Source: Leptopterna dolabrata (lineage: Eukaryota > Arthropoda > Insecta > Hemiptera > Miridae). From it: DNA of 64,000 bases. A program made the position numbers and the translations under genes. This document shows, piece after piece, positions 1 through 10,996 of this stretch; the stretch's first letter is position 1, and the number at the start of each line of letters is the position of its first letter. Below the pieces are notes generated by a model. It ran no database searches and was not told the DNA's origin. It saw only the letters and a program-made list of their open reading frames with translations. The stretch lies in assembly GCA_954871275.1 (NCBI GenBank), contig OX940985.1, positions 3,720,001 through 3,784,000 of the forward strand. Direction: 5' to 3'.

Positions 1-402
1 AAAATCAATTGCATTAACGTGGTGTGCTCGTTGGAGAAAAGCATGCCAAACCTCCATTTCTGCCATAAACACGTTTACGTTGTTGTTTTCCAAATCTTCT
101 TCATAAATTTCAATCAACTTCAAATCTCCCTTCTTCTAACAATCTTCTTCCATGTTCCATGCAAGGCAGCCTCGTCAAGGCTTGCTGCTGGCCAAGTGGC
201 CACCCGCCACCACAAACAAACAAAGCAAGCGCGCGCGAGAAATGTTCCTTTGCGGAGTTTGGAATAATATTTCCCTATACTATTATGAAATACGTTTTAT
301 TTATTTTTTAATGCATTTCGTAGGATGTACCTAACTCCCGCAAACCGGGTATTCAATACGCGATGTGTCCACTATTGGCGGATTTAAAAACAGAATGTAA
401 TT
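1..402. other. No gene recognised
   Basis: AT-rich sequence left of the first family A element. Short open frames here have no recognisable motif. Nothing supportable is seen. Confidence 0.5.
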
Positions 403-691
403 AGCGAATTTTCAAAGAAAATGAAGCTATTGCAATGGCTTCGAAATTTAAATAATATAAATTTTTGGAAATTTTCTTCATAGAAATCCGTTTCAGACCA
501 TTCTAAAACGATTCCTGAAATTTAACACTTTTTTATATGTATATATATATATGTGTGTCACTCCAGACGATAACTCTCGATAGAATTGAGATAAACAGCT
601 CAAATTTGCACAAAAAATCTATCTTGGCAATCGAAAGGCTAAGTTCGAAGATGGGCGAAATTGGCCTACTCTAAGGAGGGTTTTGGCGCAT

Positions 692-1020
692 TTAAAGTGC
701 GCAAAAATTACCCAAAAATCCCCAAAATGTTATTTTCCAACAAGTGACCCCTCATTTTAAAGGTTTTTGCACGCTGAACACGATGGTGGAATCGGATTTT
801 AGATATCTTGATCCGTTCTCAAATTAGAGCATTTAAAGTGCGCAAAAATTACCCCAAAATCCCCAAAATGTTATTTTCTAACAAGTGACCCCTCATTTTA
901 AAGGTTTTTGCACGCTGAACACGATGGTGAAATCGGATTTTAGATATCTAAATCCGTTCTTAAATTAGAGCATTTAAAGTGCGCAAAAATTACCCAAAAC
1001 TAGGATAATCTTTAAACTCT
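692..1020 (+). repeat. 141-bp core tandem repeat of family A (about 2 units)
   Basis: Units open with GCATTTAAAGTGCGCAAAA and carry a conserved CACGCTGAACACGATGGTG segment. Two units and a partial third are present here; four or more are in the copies at 16776 and 57060. Confidence 0.8.
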
Positions 1021-1216
1021 TACCCCCCCCCACCCCCTTAGAGTGGTCAGATTGAAAAATGTGAGAAGTATTAATTGAAGACGAGAGTTCGAAGCAAAAA
1101 AGGGGGAGGCAAACGATTAGTACAACTCCTTGAATTTCCCATTTGACATATAATTGTTATGATACCTTCATAGATAGACAAGTACCGGCCCACGTATTAC
1201 TAGAAGGAAGACGAAA

Positions 1217-2331
1217 GAAAAACGCTGCAAATCCCTGCACAACGGTTTATTATTTTGTATAGAATACCCTTCTGTTACAGATCACAGCTCTATGTATAGA
1301 TAACCCGTCTATATAATATGATATGTACTATTCTATACATATTATGTAGATCGCAGATACCCTCCTTAGGTTAGTACCTAACCCCGTACTCGTTACTAGG
1401 TACCTACCTAAATCACGAGTTAAATGTTGCTAAAATAATTCTGCCGATGACAAACAGTACCTAACAAAAAGAAACACACATAATGAAGTTCTGAAAAGAA
1501 ATTGTTGATGAGGAGTGAAAAAAGTTGCAAAAGTACCTACCAACAAACTCCAGCCCCTTCTACGTAGATGGTATACTGAACCGGTGTGTAATAATTTACC
1601 GTTGAGTAATGATTTACCGTAGTAATAATTTACCCATCAATAATACTTCAACGTTTGTTCAAGTTTCCCTACCTACCAACAAACTCCAAAAGAGCCATCA
1701 TTTTTCAAATTAAATAATATCACAGAACAACCAACTCGACTTCATACTCCGCCAATATAATCAGGTGATCCCTACCAATGATTGGCCGTATTCACAAATT
1801 CCTATTGTGGGCGCGTCTCTGGTTACGAGATTTGGTTTGAATTGTATACAATTTCATTCACACTGGAGTCGAAAATGCCTGTCGGTGCAAACTTCGGGGC
1901 CTTACTGTGAACGAACGGCTGGACGTACGATGCTCCGGATGGTCTTAAAAAACTCGCAAGTTCAAGACCTATTTAAAACCGTAAAAATATTTACGTAAAA
2001 AAATGGTATAGACGTTTTGAAAATTTCAACCCCTATTTTGAACCCCTTAGAGATGACTGACAGTAACGTCGAGCTTCGAGGACCAACTAGACGCCGAACG
2101 GAACCTATAACCCGAATTTCATCAATTTTTTTTCATGGTAACTAAGAAAAGTGGCCCGTACGGCGTACGGCGTACGGTGTACGGCGTACGGCGGACAGAC
2201 AGAAATATTTTTATTGCAGTTTTGGATTCTACATACCTTGAAACGTAAACCATCAAATTTTGAGGGGGGGTAAGAATTTTTTTTTTCATGCTCGATTCCA
2301 ATGGTTCATTATTGAAAATAATAAACCAAAA
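1217..2331 (+). mobile_element. Family B element
   Basis: It starts AAAAACGCTGCAAATCCC, shortly followed by GGTTTATTATT. It ends with the hairpin ATTATT-GAA-AATAAT and the terminus AATAATAAACCAAAA. The 11-bp GGTTTATTATT/AATAATAAACC pair forms subterminal inverted repeats. It is non-coding and about 1.1 kb. The same sequence recurs at 4409, 9079, 12083, 30060, 31973 and 61612. The mobility class is inferred only. Confidence 0.7.
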
Positions 2332-2740
2332 TCTATTTCAAATTATTCAATTTAGGTACTAACAGTAGGAGGAAGAAGGTTAGGTAGGTATCTTATCAAT
2401 TTATTATCAGTATCATACGAATATTTGATATTCAAAGGTAGGTAGGTACTTAACATGATAAAAATAATATCAATGAAGAAGGAAGGATCTACCTACCTAG
2501 TAGAGCAAATCTTGAACTGGTTTTAGATACCAGGCCTGAAATCGTAGTCAAGAGGAAAGGCCATTCAGAAGGAACAAGGAATCTACTCATAACAAACGGT
2601 AGAATCAGGATGGACAAAACGTACAAATTAAAATAAATACGAAGAGAATATACATAGAAAACCAAATTTTAGACCGAAGTTTTCCTTTATTCAAAACCAT
2701 AGCCATTAATTCGAATATTTCTTTGAAAATTCGCTCATTA

Positions 2741-2757
2741 AGTCATGCTGCATGACT
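2741..2757 (+). other. Terminal 17-nt palindrome of family A
   Basis: AGTCATGC-T-GCATGACT is a perfect 8-bp stem around a single base, placed directly outside the right subterminal inverted repeat. The same element ends every family A copy in the window, sometimes with one mismatch. Confidence 0.8.
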
Positions 2758-2773
2758 GGTTTTTTTTTCTTGA

Positions 2774-2822
2774 GGGGGGGGGGGGGGCTACAGCCCCTTT
2801 AGCCCCCCCCCCGTGGGTGCGC
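2774..2822. repeat. G14 / C10 homopolymer pair
   Basis: A run of 14 G (2774-2787) is followed 25 nt later by a run of 10 C (2813-2822). The two could pair as a very GC-rich hairpin. Its length is prone to sequencing error. Confidence 0.8.
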
Positions 2823-3556
2823 GCCTGGTGGTTGAAGCTTTCGATGAGTTACCTATCTGTTCATAGAAGAAAACAGCTTTTAAACCCGAGCTTTCTTCAA
2901 AACTCCGCTGCACTGATTTCACCGCACCACAAAACAGATGGGCACCCACTTTCCAGGGAAACATCAGTTTTACCGCCATTTGATGGAAAATTATTGAAGA
3001 AAGCAGAGTAGCGGTCTGTGGAAATCTTTGTACGGTAAATGGGTGGGTTTCGCGACTTAGCCATGCGGAGATGCCTCGGTCGGGTTAACGGGGTCGCGTC
3101 TTCTCGTGTTAAGTCTGCGAGTTGAGCTGTACAAACTCTGCACAACACCAAGTAATCGTTTCGGTGCAGAGTGCAGTCGACCACTTCCGACAATTCCACG
3201 GAACGGAAGACCTATTTTAGTTAATCACTAACATCATAAGTGCCAGGCAATATCCGACAACGTTACCTGCGTGTGAACAACGTAATATCCGTAGAAAGCT
3301 TTTACTTAGTCGCATCTACCTCTAGTTTGACACAGTCGGTGCATTTGCATAACTAAACTGTACTGTACTAGGGAAGTCTTCATTTGCAATAGCTTATTAT
3401 AGGACTCGTGACAGTTGAGGTTGGTTTGTAAGTCGTGCGTGAGATCAAGGACCTGCAGTAGATCACACCAACACCTACCAACATGCCTAACCCAATTCAT
3501 CTAAAACTAACAAGCAGAGCGAAAAACGTCACGAAATTGCGATTCGAACTTGAACC
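2823..3556. other. Low-repeat stretch, no gene confirmed
   Basis: This looks unique within the window. A short open frame begins with ATG at 3483 (CAACATGCC context) and runs into the family C element at 3557. Without splice or homology support I do not call a gene. Confidence 0.4.
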
Positions 3557-4291
3557 AAAAACGCTGCAAAATCCTTGTCACATGGGTTTATTATTCTACT
3601 CGACATACATACAGAAATATTGGCTGTTCATTTATTGTTTCTTTCATGTGCAATTATTGAAATTGCTATTTTTGATGGTTTCCACCAGTTTTGGCTCCCG
3701 AAAACACGAATTAGGCTCGGCTTCAACAGATTATATTTGATGATTGATAGCACTAAGTATTTAATTGTCTTGATTCACCTGTTGATACTACTCCTTGTGT
3801 TATTATACAAATTGATGGTAATTTCAGACAATTTCCCATGTTTTTGACTCATAAAAAATGAATTTTGGGAGCTTAACCTTCGTTACAACCTCAATTCTTC
3901 ACTCTTTAGTAAAAATCGACTTCATATTCGGTCTTCTCGTCCCAAAAACATGGAAAACGATACCTCACAAGCTCATGTTACTAGAATGTTACTAAAACAC
4001 AAAAAAAAGTACCTATTTTTATAAACATTTTCACTCGTAACACCATTGGGTATATTCCGATCGGGCTGCAAAGTTTCGGGGCACAACTAGGGCCCAAATG
4101 GAGCATGTGTGCGAAAAAAAGAATTTTTTTGACCGAAAATGAAGCCGGTACACGTGATACGGCGGACGGACATTGCATTTTTGGAGTCTACGCACCTTGA
4201 AACGAAAAAGAGAAAAATTTGAGGGGGTGTTATAAAAATTTCTTACTGAGCGAATACATAGGTGTATTATTCACAGAATAATAAACCAAAA
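3557..4291 (+). mobile_element. Family C element
   Basis: The 5' end is AAAAACGCTGCAAAATCC, then GGGTTTATTATTC. The 3' end is the hairpin TATTATTC-ACA-GAATAATA plus AAACCAAAA. The body includes CACAACTAGGGCCCAAATGG and GGCGGACGGACATTGCATTT, seen in a dozen other copies. It is non-coding. It shares both termini with family B although the body differs. Confidence 0.75.
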
Positions 4292-4408
4292 TGAGCCAAA
4301 CGTACCGCTATTCAGCCTGCTAAAGTTGCTATCCCTTTACATGAGGCCTCTTAGGGGTTCTGAAATTTGCCATGAAGCCTCTTTCTTACGAGTATAACTG
4401 AGAAACAA

Positions 4409-5279
4409 CAAAAACGCTGCAAATTATTACATAGCGGCTTATTATTTACCTGTATACCTATACAGCCCCTTCTGCGTAGATCACTGTTCTCCGTGGTCAA
4501 TTTCTACCCTTGAGCTCCCCCCAGGAAAGCCCTAAATCGAGTACTGGAGACGGCTGGGCAATCACAGTTTCATAATTATGCGACGGATTCAAGAATTCTA
4601 TCATTAATTATTTGTTGTTATTCATGATGCATAAAGTTTGTTCAAGTTACAAAACCACCTATCAACAAAATTAAAATAACAATCATCCTTCAAATGAAAT
4701 AATATCACAGAACAACCAACTCGACTTCATACTCCATGATTATAATCAGGTGCTCCCTAGCAATGATTTTATCTCGGGCCAATTCCCGATTGTTAGCGCG
4801 TCCTTAGCAATGATATCTGGGCTGGATGTATACCGTTTCTTTCACGATCATGTTGAAGCTTTTCGGTGCAAATTTCAGGGCCTTACTGTGAAAGAATGGC
4901 TGGACGTACAATGCTCCGCGTGGTCTTAAAGAATTCCCAAGTTCGAGATCAATTTAAAAACGTAAAAACATTCAAGATAAGCCTGGAAATTGGAACCCCT
5001 ATTATGAACCCCTTAAAGATGACTGACAGTAACGCCGAGCTTCGAGGACCAACTAGACCCCAAACGGGACCCAAAAATCCATTTTCATTAATTTTCGTTC
5101 ATGGTAACTAAGAAAAGTGCGAAGTAGGGCGGACGGACAGACGTGTTTTATTCCATTTTCGGATTACACGTACCTTGAAATGGAGACAAACAAATTTTGG
5201 TGCGGGGGAGGGGGTTAAAATTTTTTTAAAAAGTAAATGCTCGATTCCAAAGTTTTACTATTGAAAATAATAAAACAAA
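4409..5279 (+). mobile_element. Family B element, second copy
   Basis: It starts AAAACGCTGCAAATTATTAC and ends TTGAAAATAATAAAACAAAA. The body carries the TGAAAGAATGGCTGGACGTAC and CTCTAAGG/CTTAAAGATGACTG blocks typical of family B. At 4447-4470 it preserves the unoccupied site of the mariner-like insertion found at 61668. Confidence 0.7.
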
Positions 5280-6038
5280 AGCAGGCACCCCCATCAACGG
5301 AGCACATGCAATAGTAAATGTCTCTCCCACTTGACCTACAATGCTGAGATTTGATATAGACAAGTTGATGACAGCTTGAGCAAGAGCTGAAAATAAATTT
5401 AAATTTAACGATATTTTACAACTACAATTTGCAGCAAGGGATTCTATATTAATTTACTAAATTTAATAAGTTGATCAATTACTGTGAAACATTTTCGTGA
5501 TTTTGGTACCTACGCCTTGCGACACGGGCATCCAGACTACTTTTTTGAACAGGTGGTAACTAGTTATTGTTGGTCTCAAACAAAGGCGATTCGAGGGCTA
5601 CTGACGCCCACGTTCATCTGTACATTGTTTCGGTAGCAATCCGATTGTCAGGATCACACGAGGAGGAGGAGGAACAAACGGGGTCGACGTTACATAAAGG
5701 AAATGAGACATTTGTCAGCTCAAAGCAGACACTTTGCCGGGACAGAGCGTTATTCTCACTTTCACGTACTTGAACGCACATAATGGAAGTATTTGAGCTG
5801 CTTTGTGATGGGGGGGGGGGGGGTAGAAAAATAAAACTCTGAAATTTTTGTTCAATGTCGCGGTTGGATCGAAACATCCTTCAAAATGCACGGAATGCGT
5901 GCGAAAGATGGACACCTTACCATAAGGTACCCACTTCGCAAACGTAAATCTACCTCAAGGGTGCCCAGACGGTGGAACGCGTACCACCGGGGTACGAAAG
6001 GACGTGTCAGGTGGTAAGTGAAAAAGTTAAAAAACCAC
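5280..6038. other. No gene recognised
   Basis: No repeat family is recognised except a G12 run near 5809. Open frames on both strands overlap each other and show no motif. Confidence 0.4.
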
Positions 6039-6714
6039 AGTCATGCAGCATGGCTATAAGAGCGAATTTTCGAAGTTTTCGGCATCTTCCTCCTCCGCCT
6101 AAAATTTTCTGAAAATTAATTTTCGGCCAATGTTTTCCCAACTTGATACAAAATTAAAACAGGAGTAGTTTTACGCAAAGTAAAATTTGGGGTGGAAGGA
6201 GGGGGAGGGGAAATCAAAAATGTTTTGAATACCAGAAGAGTAGGTATTGGGTACGTAACAAATTTTTTGTTCCATTTTTTGCCGAGTAACACCTCGGTTT
6301 GTAGATTTTCCAACGCTGAACACGATGGTGAAGTCAGAATTGCGATATCCCATTCCGTTATCAGATTAGAGCAGACGAACCAGGAAGAACATCTCAAGAA
6401 ATAACCACGTTCCTTCATCTTCAAAGTGCTCCAGTTTGAGAATGGAATGAGATATCGCAATTCTGATTTCACCATCGTGTTCAGCGTACAAAAACCTTTA
6501 AAATGAGGTGTCACTTTTCAGACTTTTTCATTCTGGGAATTTATGGGTAATTTTCCCCCCTAAAACTCCCCAAAACTCCCTCTTAGGGTGACCCGATTCT
6601 GCCCATCTTCGAACTTAGCCTGTCGATTGCCAAGACAGATTTTTCGTGCAAATTTGAACTTTTTATCTCAATTCTTTCGAGAGTTATCGTCTGGAATGAC
6701 ACATACATATATAA

Positions 6715-6751
<37 letters not shown>

Positions 6752-6881
6752 ATTTTTGGTGTCTTTCGGCAGGGAATTCAGGATAGTCTGAAACGGATTT
6801 TGGTATAAAAATCTTTCGGAAATTCGAGTTTTAAAAATTTTGGACCGGGAACAATAGCTTCCTTTTCTTCGAAAATTCGCT
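6039..6881 (-). mobile_element. Family A' element (short A-type)
   Basis: On the minus strand it begins AGCGAATTTTCGAAGAAAAG (right edge). It has (TA)n near 6715-6750 and a core block shared with A (CAGACGATAACTCTCG). It ends in TTCGAAAATTCGCTC plus the imperfect palindrome AGCCATGCTGCATGACT (6039-6055). It is about 843 bp. The copy at 59611-60471 is nearly identical and opposite in orientation, which suggests recent spread. Open frames inside it are conserved only because the copies are young. Confidence 0.65.
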
Positions 6882-6891
6882 AAAAGAAGTT

Positions 6892-6945
6892 CCAGTCATG
6901 CAGCATGGCTATAGAAGCGAACTTTCAAAGAAATATTCGTACTAT
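6892..6945 (-). mobile_element. Family A 3'-end fragment
   Basis: An imperfect AGTCATGCAGCATGGCT palindrome, then GCGAACTTTCAAAGAAATATTC, starts 10 nt after the A' copy. Only the 3' terminus is recognisable. Confidence 0.5.
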
Positions 6946-7960
6946 TGTGTAAAAAGATGATATAGCGAGAAAAAAGTTTATACCAACCTCACTAAAGTAG
7001 CCTCCCCAAACAGCCAAGAACGGGTAGCGCCGTTAACATCACATGATAATCCTTTATAATGTAATTTTATTTTTTGTGATATCTGGTGCTACATACTGTG
7101 TTGTTACCTAAGGCTATGTTACCATTTTCTTGTGTATTTATTCTTATTTGCATGTTAATTTTGCAGCTCTCATTTTCATGTCAAACCTATTCTGCAGTTA
7201 AGTACTTATTTTCATGCTAACACGTATTAGCCTTTTCCTAGACAGTAAATGTTACAATAGCATCTCCCATCCTGCATTATTACAAGCATCCACGTGTGTA
7301 ATATCCATGTAACTAGATGATAACAAACGTATCACTCTTGTTTATCCACCCTTCTATGACCATAAGCCACACCTGTCAGGCTCACCTGCCAACTTCACAG
7401 TCACAGTTCTGATAAACTTATGATGAGCATTTCTTCTTGATAAAACTATACTTACTACTTTCAACTATAGCAATATAAACACCTTTTCTGCCTGTGTGTT
7501 CTTGCTACTGCCAAGACTTATCAACTAAGGTAATTTTTAGCATTTACTTATAAGTCCATCCTACACTTGTTTGAGTCAATGTTTTCTGAGTAAATAGTTC
7601 CTATCATTACTGCCCTGAAGAGGATTTATAAATAAATCGAAACGTCGGCATAGTGGATATTTTATTAAGTGACCAACCCTCAAGAATCCTACCAACAATA
7701 TTAATACTGAGTGGTCGAGAACGTTAATCATATTCATATAGCGAGAAACCACACCACTTTATAACTAATAATACTTTTCACTACTCTTCACTATATAATT
7801 TTTTCGTGGTTTTAGCCCTTAATACAAATTTTTGACCCCTAAAATCCCAATATGACCCCTATTCTGTATTGGTATTTTTCCGTCTATACTCACCCTTCCA
7901 TACCACTTTCGCAATTTTAACCGTTTTTACCGATTTTTGACCTCTTAAAAACTCGAATTT
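6946..7960. other. No protein gene; holds a hammerhead-like RNA
   Basis: The sequence is unlike the A-D families. It ends near a tandem pair of about 130 bp (around 7840-7970) with repeated GACCCCTATTCTGTAT. No reverse transcriptase or other protein is seen. A hammerhead-like fold lies at 7609-7656. Confidence 0.4.
7609..7656 (+). ncRNA. Hammerhead-ribozyme-like motif (type I, minimal)
   Basis: Core box CTGAAGA (7615-7621; consensus CUGANGA) is followed by a 6-bp stem II, GATTTA-TAAA-TAAATC (7623-7638). GAAACGTC follows (7639-7646), giving the GAAA box and a UH cleavage context after a one-pair stem III. Stem I is ACTGCC (7609-7614) with GGCA-TA-GT (7647-7654), with a 2-nt bulge. One extra G lies between the core box and stem II compared with a canonical hammerhead, so activity is uncertain. 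Very short stem III hammerheads are known from Penelope-like retroelements, so this may be a relic of one. Confidence 0.45.
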
Positions 7961-8181
7961 GACCCCTATTCTGTATGAAAAACAAACAGGTTTTGAGAAA
8001 ACCACGGAATCTTGTTCAGACCTGCTCAAACGAGTTTATAGACGTTTTTCCTCTTGATGTTGCTCCTTATGTATGTACTTATGTTGGCATGTCAAATGGT
8101 CACAACTTCCTCAAAATAATGGTCTTCTCATATTTTCTTTTTCGATTTTCTTCAGCTCTTTGAATTCTTCAATTTGAAAGT

Positions 8182-8352
8182 AGAACGAGCTTTCTCTGTG
8201 GAAAAATGAAGGAGTTATGACGGGTTTTCTAATTTTTCGATTTTCAACGATAACTGCCATAAGAATGTACCTTATGGCAGCTATCGTTGAAAATCGAAAA
8301 ACTAGAAAACCCGTCGTAACTCCTTCATTTTTCCACAGAGAAAGCTCGTTCT
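8182..8352. repeat. Near-perfect inverted repeat, 82-bp arms, 7-nt loop
   Basis: The left arm 8182-8263 and right arm 8271-8352 are complementary at 79 of 82 positions, with loop AATGTAC. All three differences are transitions, and one of them is a G-U pair in RNA. A transcript would fold as a long hairpin. No family A-D termini are attached. Confidence 0.9.
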
Positions 8353-8499
8353 CATAAACACTAAAACTGGTGTGGTTGGAACCAAAATCAAGCCACTGCT
8401 TTTGAACTCAGTCGCATACGATTTGGCTGACTGACAGCAAAACATATGTCAATGGGTCCAACATTTTCTAGGTTTACTAGTTGAATGACGTTGGTGTTG

Positions 8500-8710
8500 T
8501 TGGTGGAAATTGTCTGAAATTACCATAAATTTGTATAATAACACCAGAAGTATTATCAACAGGTGAATCAAGACAATTAAAAGGCTATTAAAGATAATTA
8601 GTTTAAATAAATTAAATAAAAAATGCTGCGAAGTCCTTGTCACATGGCTTATTATTCTATTGGACATACCTACAGAAATCAGAAATGTTGGCTGTTCATT
8701 TAATCCTATT
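8500..8710. mobile_element. Family C fragments in opposite orientations
   Basis: 8510-8580 matches the minus strand of the C body (GGTGAATCAAGACAATTAAA). 8622-8700 is a plus-strand C 5' end (AAAAATGCTGCGAAGTCC). Both are truncated. Confidence 0.55.
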
Positions 8711-9078
8711 CCTGACTATGAAGGTGAATACTAATACTTTACTTTACTTATCGCCTGGCGCCAGGAACTTCTATGATGGCATTGAGAGTCGTCAAGGTTG
8801 AGCCAGCTCATTGACTGGACAACAACTCTCACAAGTACGAGTAACTCTTGGGCGACCCCTTTTACGACGACACTTTGGCGACCAGTAAGGACGGCAGTAG
8901 AAAAGGCTTATCGAATTCTTTCCTCTGCCGCGAGCCACACATGTAAAGCCAGGTTTACACGCTACGATAAATCGTAAAGATTTCTGGCACACCCGTTCCA
9001 TTTTTACCGGAGCTGCCATGGCGGAAGTAGTGTTCTCGTCTCCGTATAGGTATCGGTTGTTTAGCGAAAAAAGTTTTA
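8711..9078. other. No gene recognised
   Basis: Sequence between a C fragment and a B element. Nothing supportable is seen. Confidence 0.4.
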
Positions 9079-9179
9079 AAAAACGCTGCAAATCCCTGCA
9101 CAATGGTTTATTATTTTGTACAGAATACCCTTCTGTTACAGATCACAGCTCTCTGTATAGATAACCCGTCTATATAATA

Positions 9180-10996
9180 CCTTCGTTCGCGGTGTGTTTT
9201 TCTGACGGTCAGGGAACCGTCTGAAGCCACTTTTCTGATCGTGCCAACACGCATGCGCCACCAATACCAACTTTCAAACTCACAATGGACCGGGTACACC
9301 GCGAACGCTTGGGAAGGAAATCTGACTGCAACCGCTGTGCAACCTGTCTAACCTTCCTGATTGTGTCGTGTGTCGATCTTGATTTTTTTCTCCTTTCTGA
9401 CGTTTGTTAATTTGTCATACAAATCATACCTATTTAGGTTTATTGAAAGGCTGTGACTCGTGCATGTGTGAGAAGTTCATATTTTATCATTGATCTCTGC
9501 TAATTTATTTCTTCTTTTTATAACAATAATACTAACGTTCGTCCTATAGGTCATCGTTGATTTCGGCTAATTTATTACTTTTTTCATTCTTCTACTTACT
9601 CAAGTCTTATATTACGATTATTCCTATGCTTCTGATGAATGGGTAGACTATCTTCTATAATAATTATGTTCCTAGTGTAATATAGTACCATGTTTTGCTT
9701 CGAGTATTCATCTCTTACCAATGTTATGCATTCCTTTATCTCAACTTGTACTTAGTCGAAGTACTTTTAATAAAAATAAATCGAAATCTCTGTAGTTTTC
9801 TTCCTAACTAATGACCTAATGGGATGTTTATCAAATTCGGTGATACCAGTGTACTTCTGTGGAATAATTGGTGACTGAAGAAATACCTAATCGAAAGTTT
9901 GAAGTTCGTTGTTAGGTAGGTACCTAACTAATTTTGCTGATAACTGACAACACATTCTTCATGTGCTCATTTTTTGTTAATATAGTTATGCATTCGGTTT
10001 CCTCAAGGGTCAATAATCTGATAAAACGGCTGAAATCACCGGAAACGTCTACAAAAAAAAGGTAGCATAAACTGTGAATTCAGCCAGAAAAATACAATTT
10101 CAACAATCGAAGATAATTTTTCAAAATTAGGAGTCTTCGAGTGGGCCAAAATTGGCAAAAACCAACAATAAATTGCTAGGCCAGTTCTTGGAACACCCAC
10201 CGTAATCGTAAAATTAGGTAGGTAAGTGGCACTAAGTTTTTCAATTGGGATGACCACCGACGCACGAAATAAATCTATAGGCAGCAATTTTGTATGTCCA
10301 TTACAATTTTGTTGTTAACCCCTCTAGTTATTTGTGCCAGTAGAATTTGCGGCGTTTATCGTTATGGTAGGAAACTTGATTCAGGGACATACTTACCTAC
10401 AAGTGCTCACTATAAGATCAGTCGTTGAAGGATATGGTGATAGAAATACAAAACCTTGGGTAGTTATGTAAACAATACTATAATAAATGAATTCAAGACG
10501 CTAGTAGAGATGCCAATCTGTCCCTAACAGAACGGCCAGTGACGTCTTCTGGATGAGAATGAACAAAAAAAGTTTCCTCGTCGTATACAGGAAAAACTTC
10601 TTCCAGATAGTTTTCATTTTTTTTTTCACTGGATGGAGTAAGTCCAAATCACCTTCCGATGACACCTCGATAGGAGTGATCGACCCCTCATCACTGGATG
10701 AACTCATCGCGAGAAGTACCAAAACGCAAGTGAGAGAAGTGGGTGGGGATGAGAAATGATTTGATTGGCTTAAACGGGCGAGCGGTAGTGGGGGGCGAGC
10801 AGTCAGAAAGGAGTACATCGGAAAATCCGCGGACTGATCTGACGGTCTTGGAACTGTCTTCGAACCGCCAGAAAAACACCGCGAACAGCATCCTATGGAT
10901 GCTATACAGTCCGAAACGAGTCCGCAAGACCACCGCGAACGCCAAATGATGGATCTGACGGTTTGAAGACAGTCAGATGGCCACCGCGAACGAACC
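9180..10996. mobile_element. Unclassified inverted-repeat DNA element (1.8 kb)
   Basis: The ends are inverted repeats TTCGTTCGCGGTG at 9182-9194 and CACCGCGAACGAA at 10982-10994, within a family B copy whose intact version is at about 1310. TAATA flanks both sides (9175-9179 and 10997-11001) and may be the target duplication. CACCGCGAAC recurs near the right end (about 10877, 10931 and 10982) and once at about 9295. CTGACGGT recurs near both ends. These look like subterminal transposase-binding repeats. The superfamily is not assigned. One short reading frame (10501-10707) could be a coding remnant. Confidence 0.6.
10501..10707 (-). CDS. Short ORF, possible first exon or relic in the TIR element
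   Basis: ATG at 10707 opens a 68-residue frame. It starts MSSSSDEGSITPIEV, a Ser/acidic-rich N terminus of a kind common in transposon-encoded proteins. A lysine stretch and a hydrophobic, unremarkable tail follow. The natural-looking part is roughly the first 30 codons. A GT after codon 28 (CCA-GTGAAA) could be a weak donor. No domain is recognised. It lies inside the 9180-10996 element, so it would be an element gene rather than a host gene. It may equally be chance. Confidence 0.2.
   Translation of the reverse strand: MSSSSDEGSITPIEVSSEGDLDLLHPVKKKMKTIWKKFFLYTTRKLFLFILIQKTSLAVLLGTDWHLY

Larger units (their letters stand above)
403..2758 (+). mobile_element. Family A element, helentron/HINE-like, interrupted
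   Basis: The 5' end is AGCGAATTTTCAAAGAAA, and the same motif is inverted near the 3' end (around 2718-2735). It is followed by the palindrome AGTCATGCTGCATGACT (2741-2757). Inside are a (TA)n stretch near 537-552 and 141-bp tandem units. Against the uninterrupted copy at 56711-57949, sequence from about 1135 to 2593 is foreign and includes a family B copy. The plan (subterminal inverted repeats, core tandem repeats, 3' hairpin, insertion after TT) is that of non-autonomous helentrons such as DINE-1. The class is inferred from structure; no transposition protein is encoded. Confidence 0.6.

Noticed and set aside
2897..3199. 100-codon minus-strand frame
   Set aside because: No ATG-supported context, domain or splice evidence; it overlaps two other unsupported frames.
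3483..3740. 85-codon frame from ATG at 3483 as a host gene
   Set aside because: Two thirds of it is family C sequence; the 25 codons before have no recognised motif or splice signal.
6116..6514. 132-codon frame conserved with 59995-60339
   Set aside because: The conservation comes from two nearly identical A' copies; the frame overlaps element termini and has no motif.
9650..9665. CTGATGA string as a second hammerhead core
   Set aside because: No stem II and no GAAA box follow at suitable distance.
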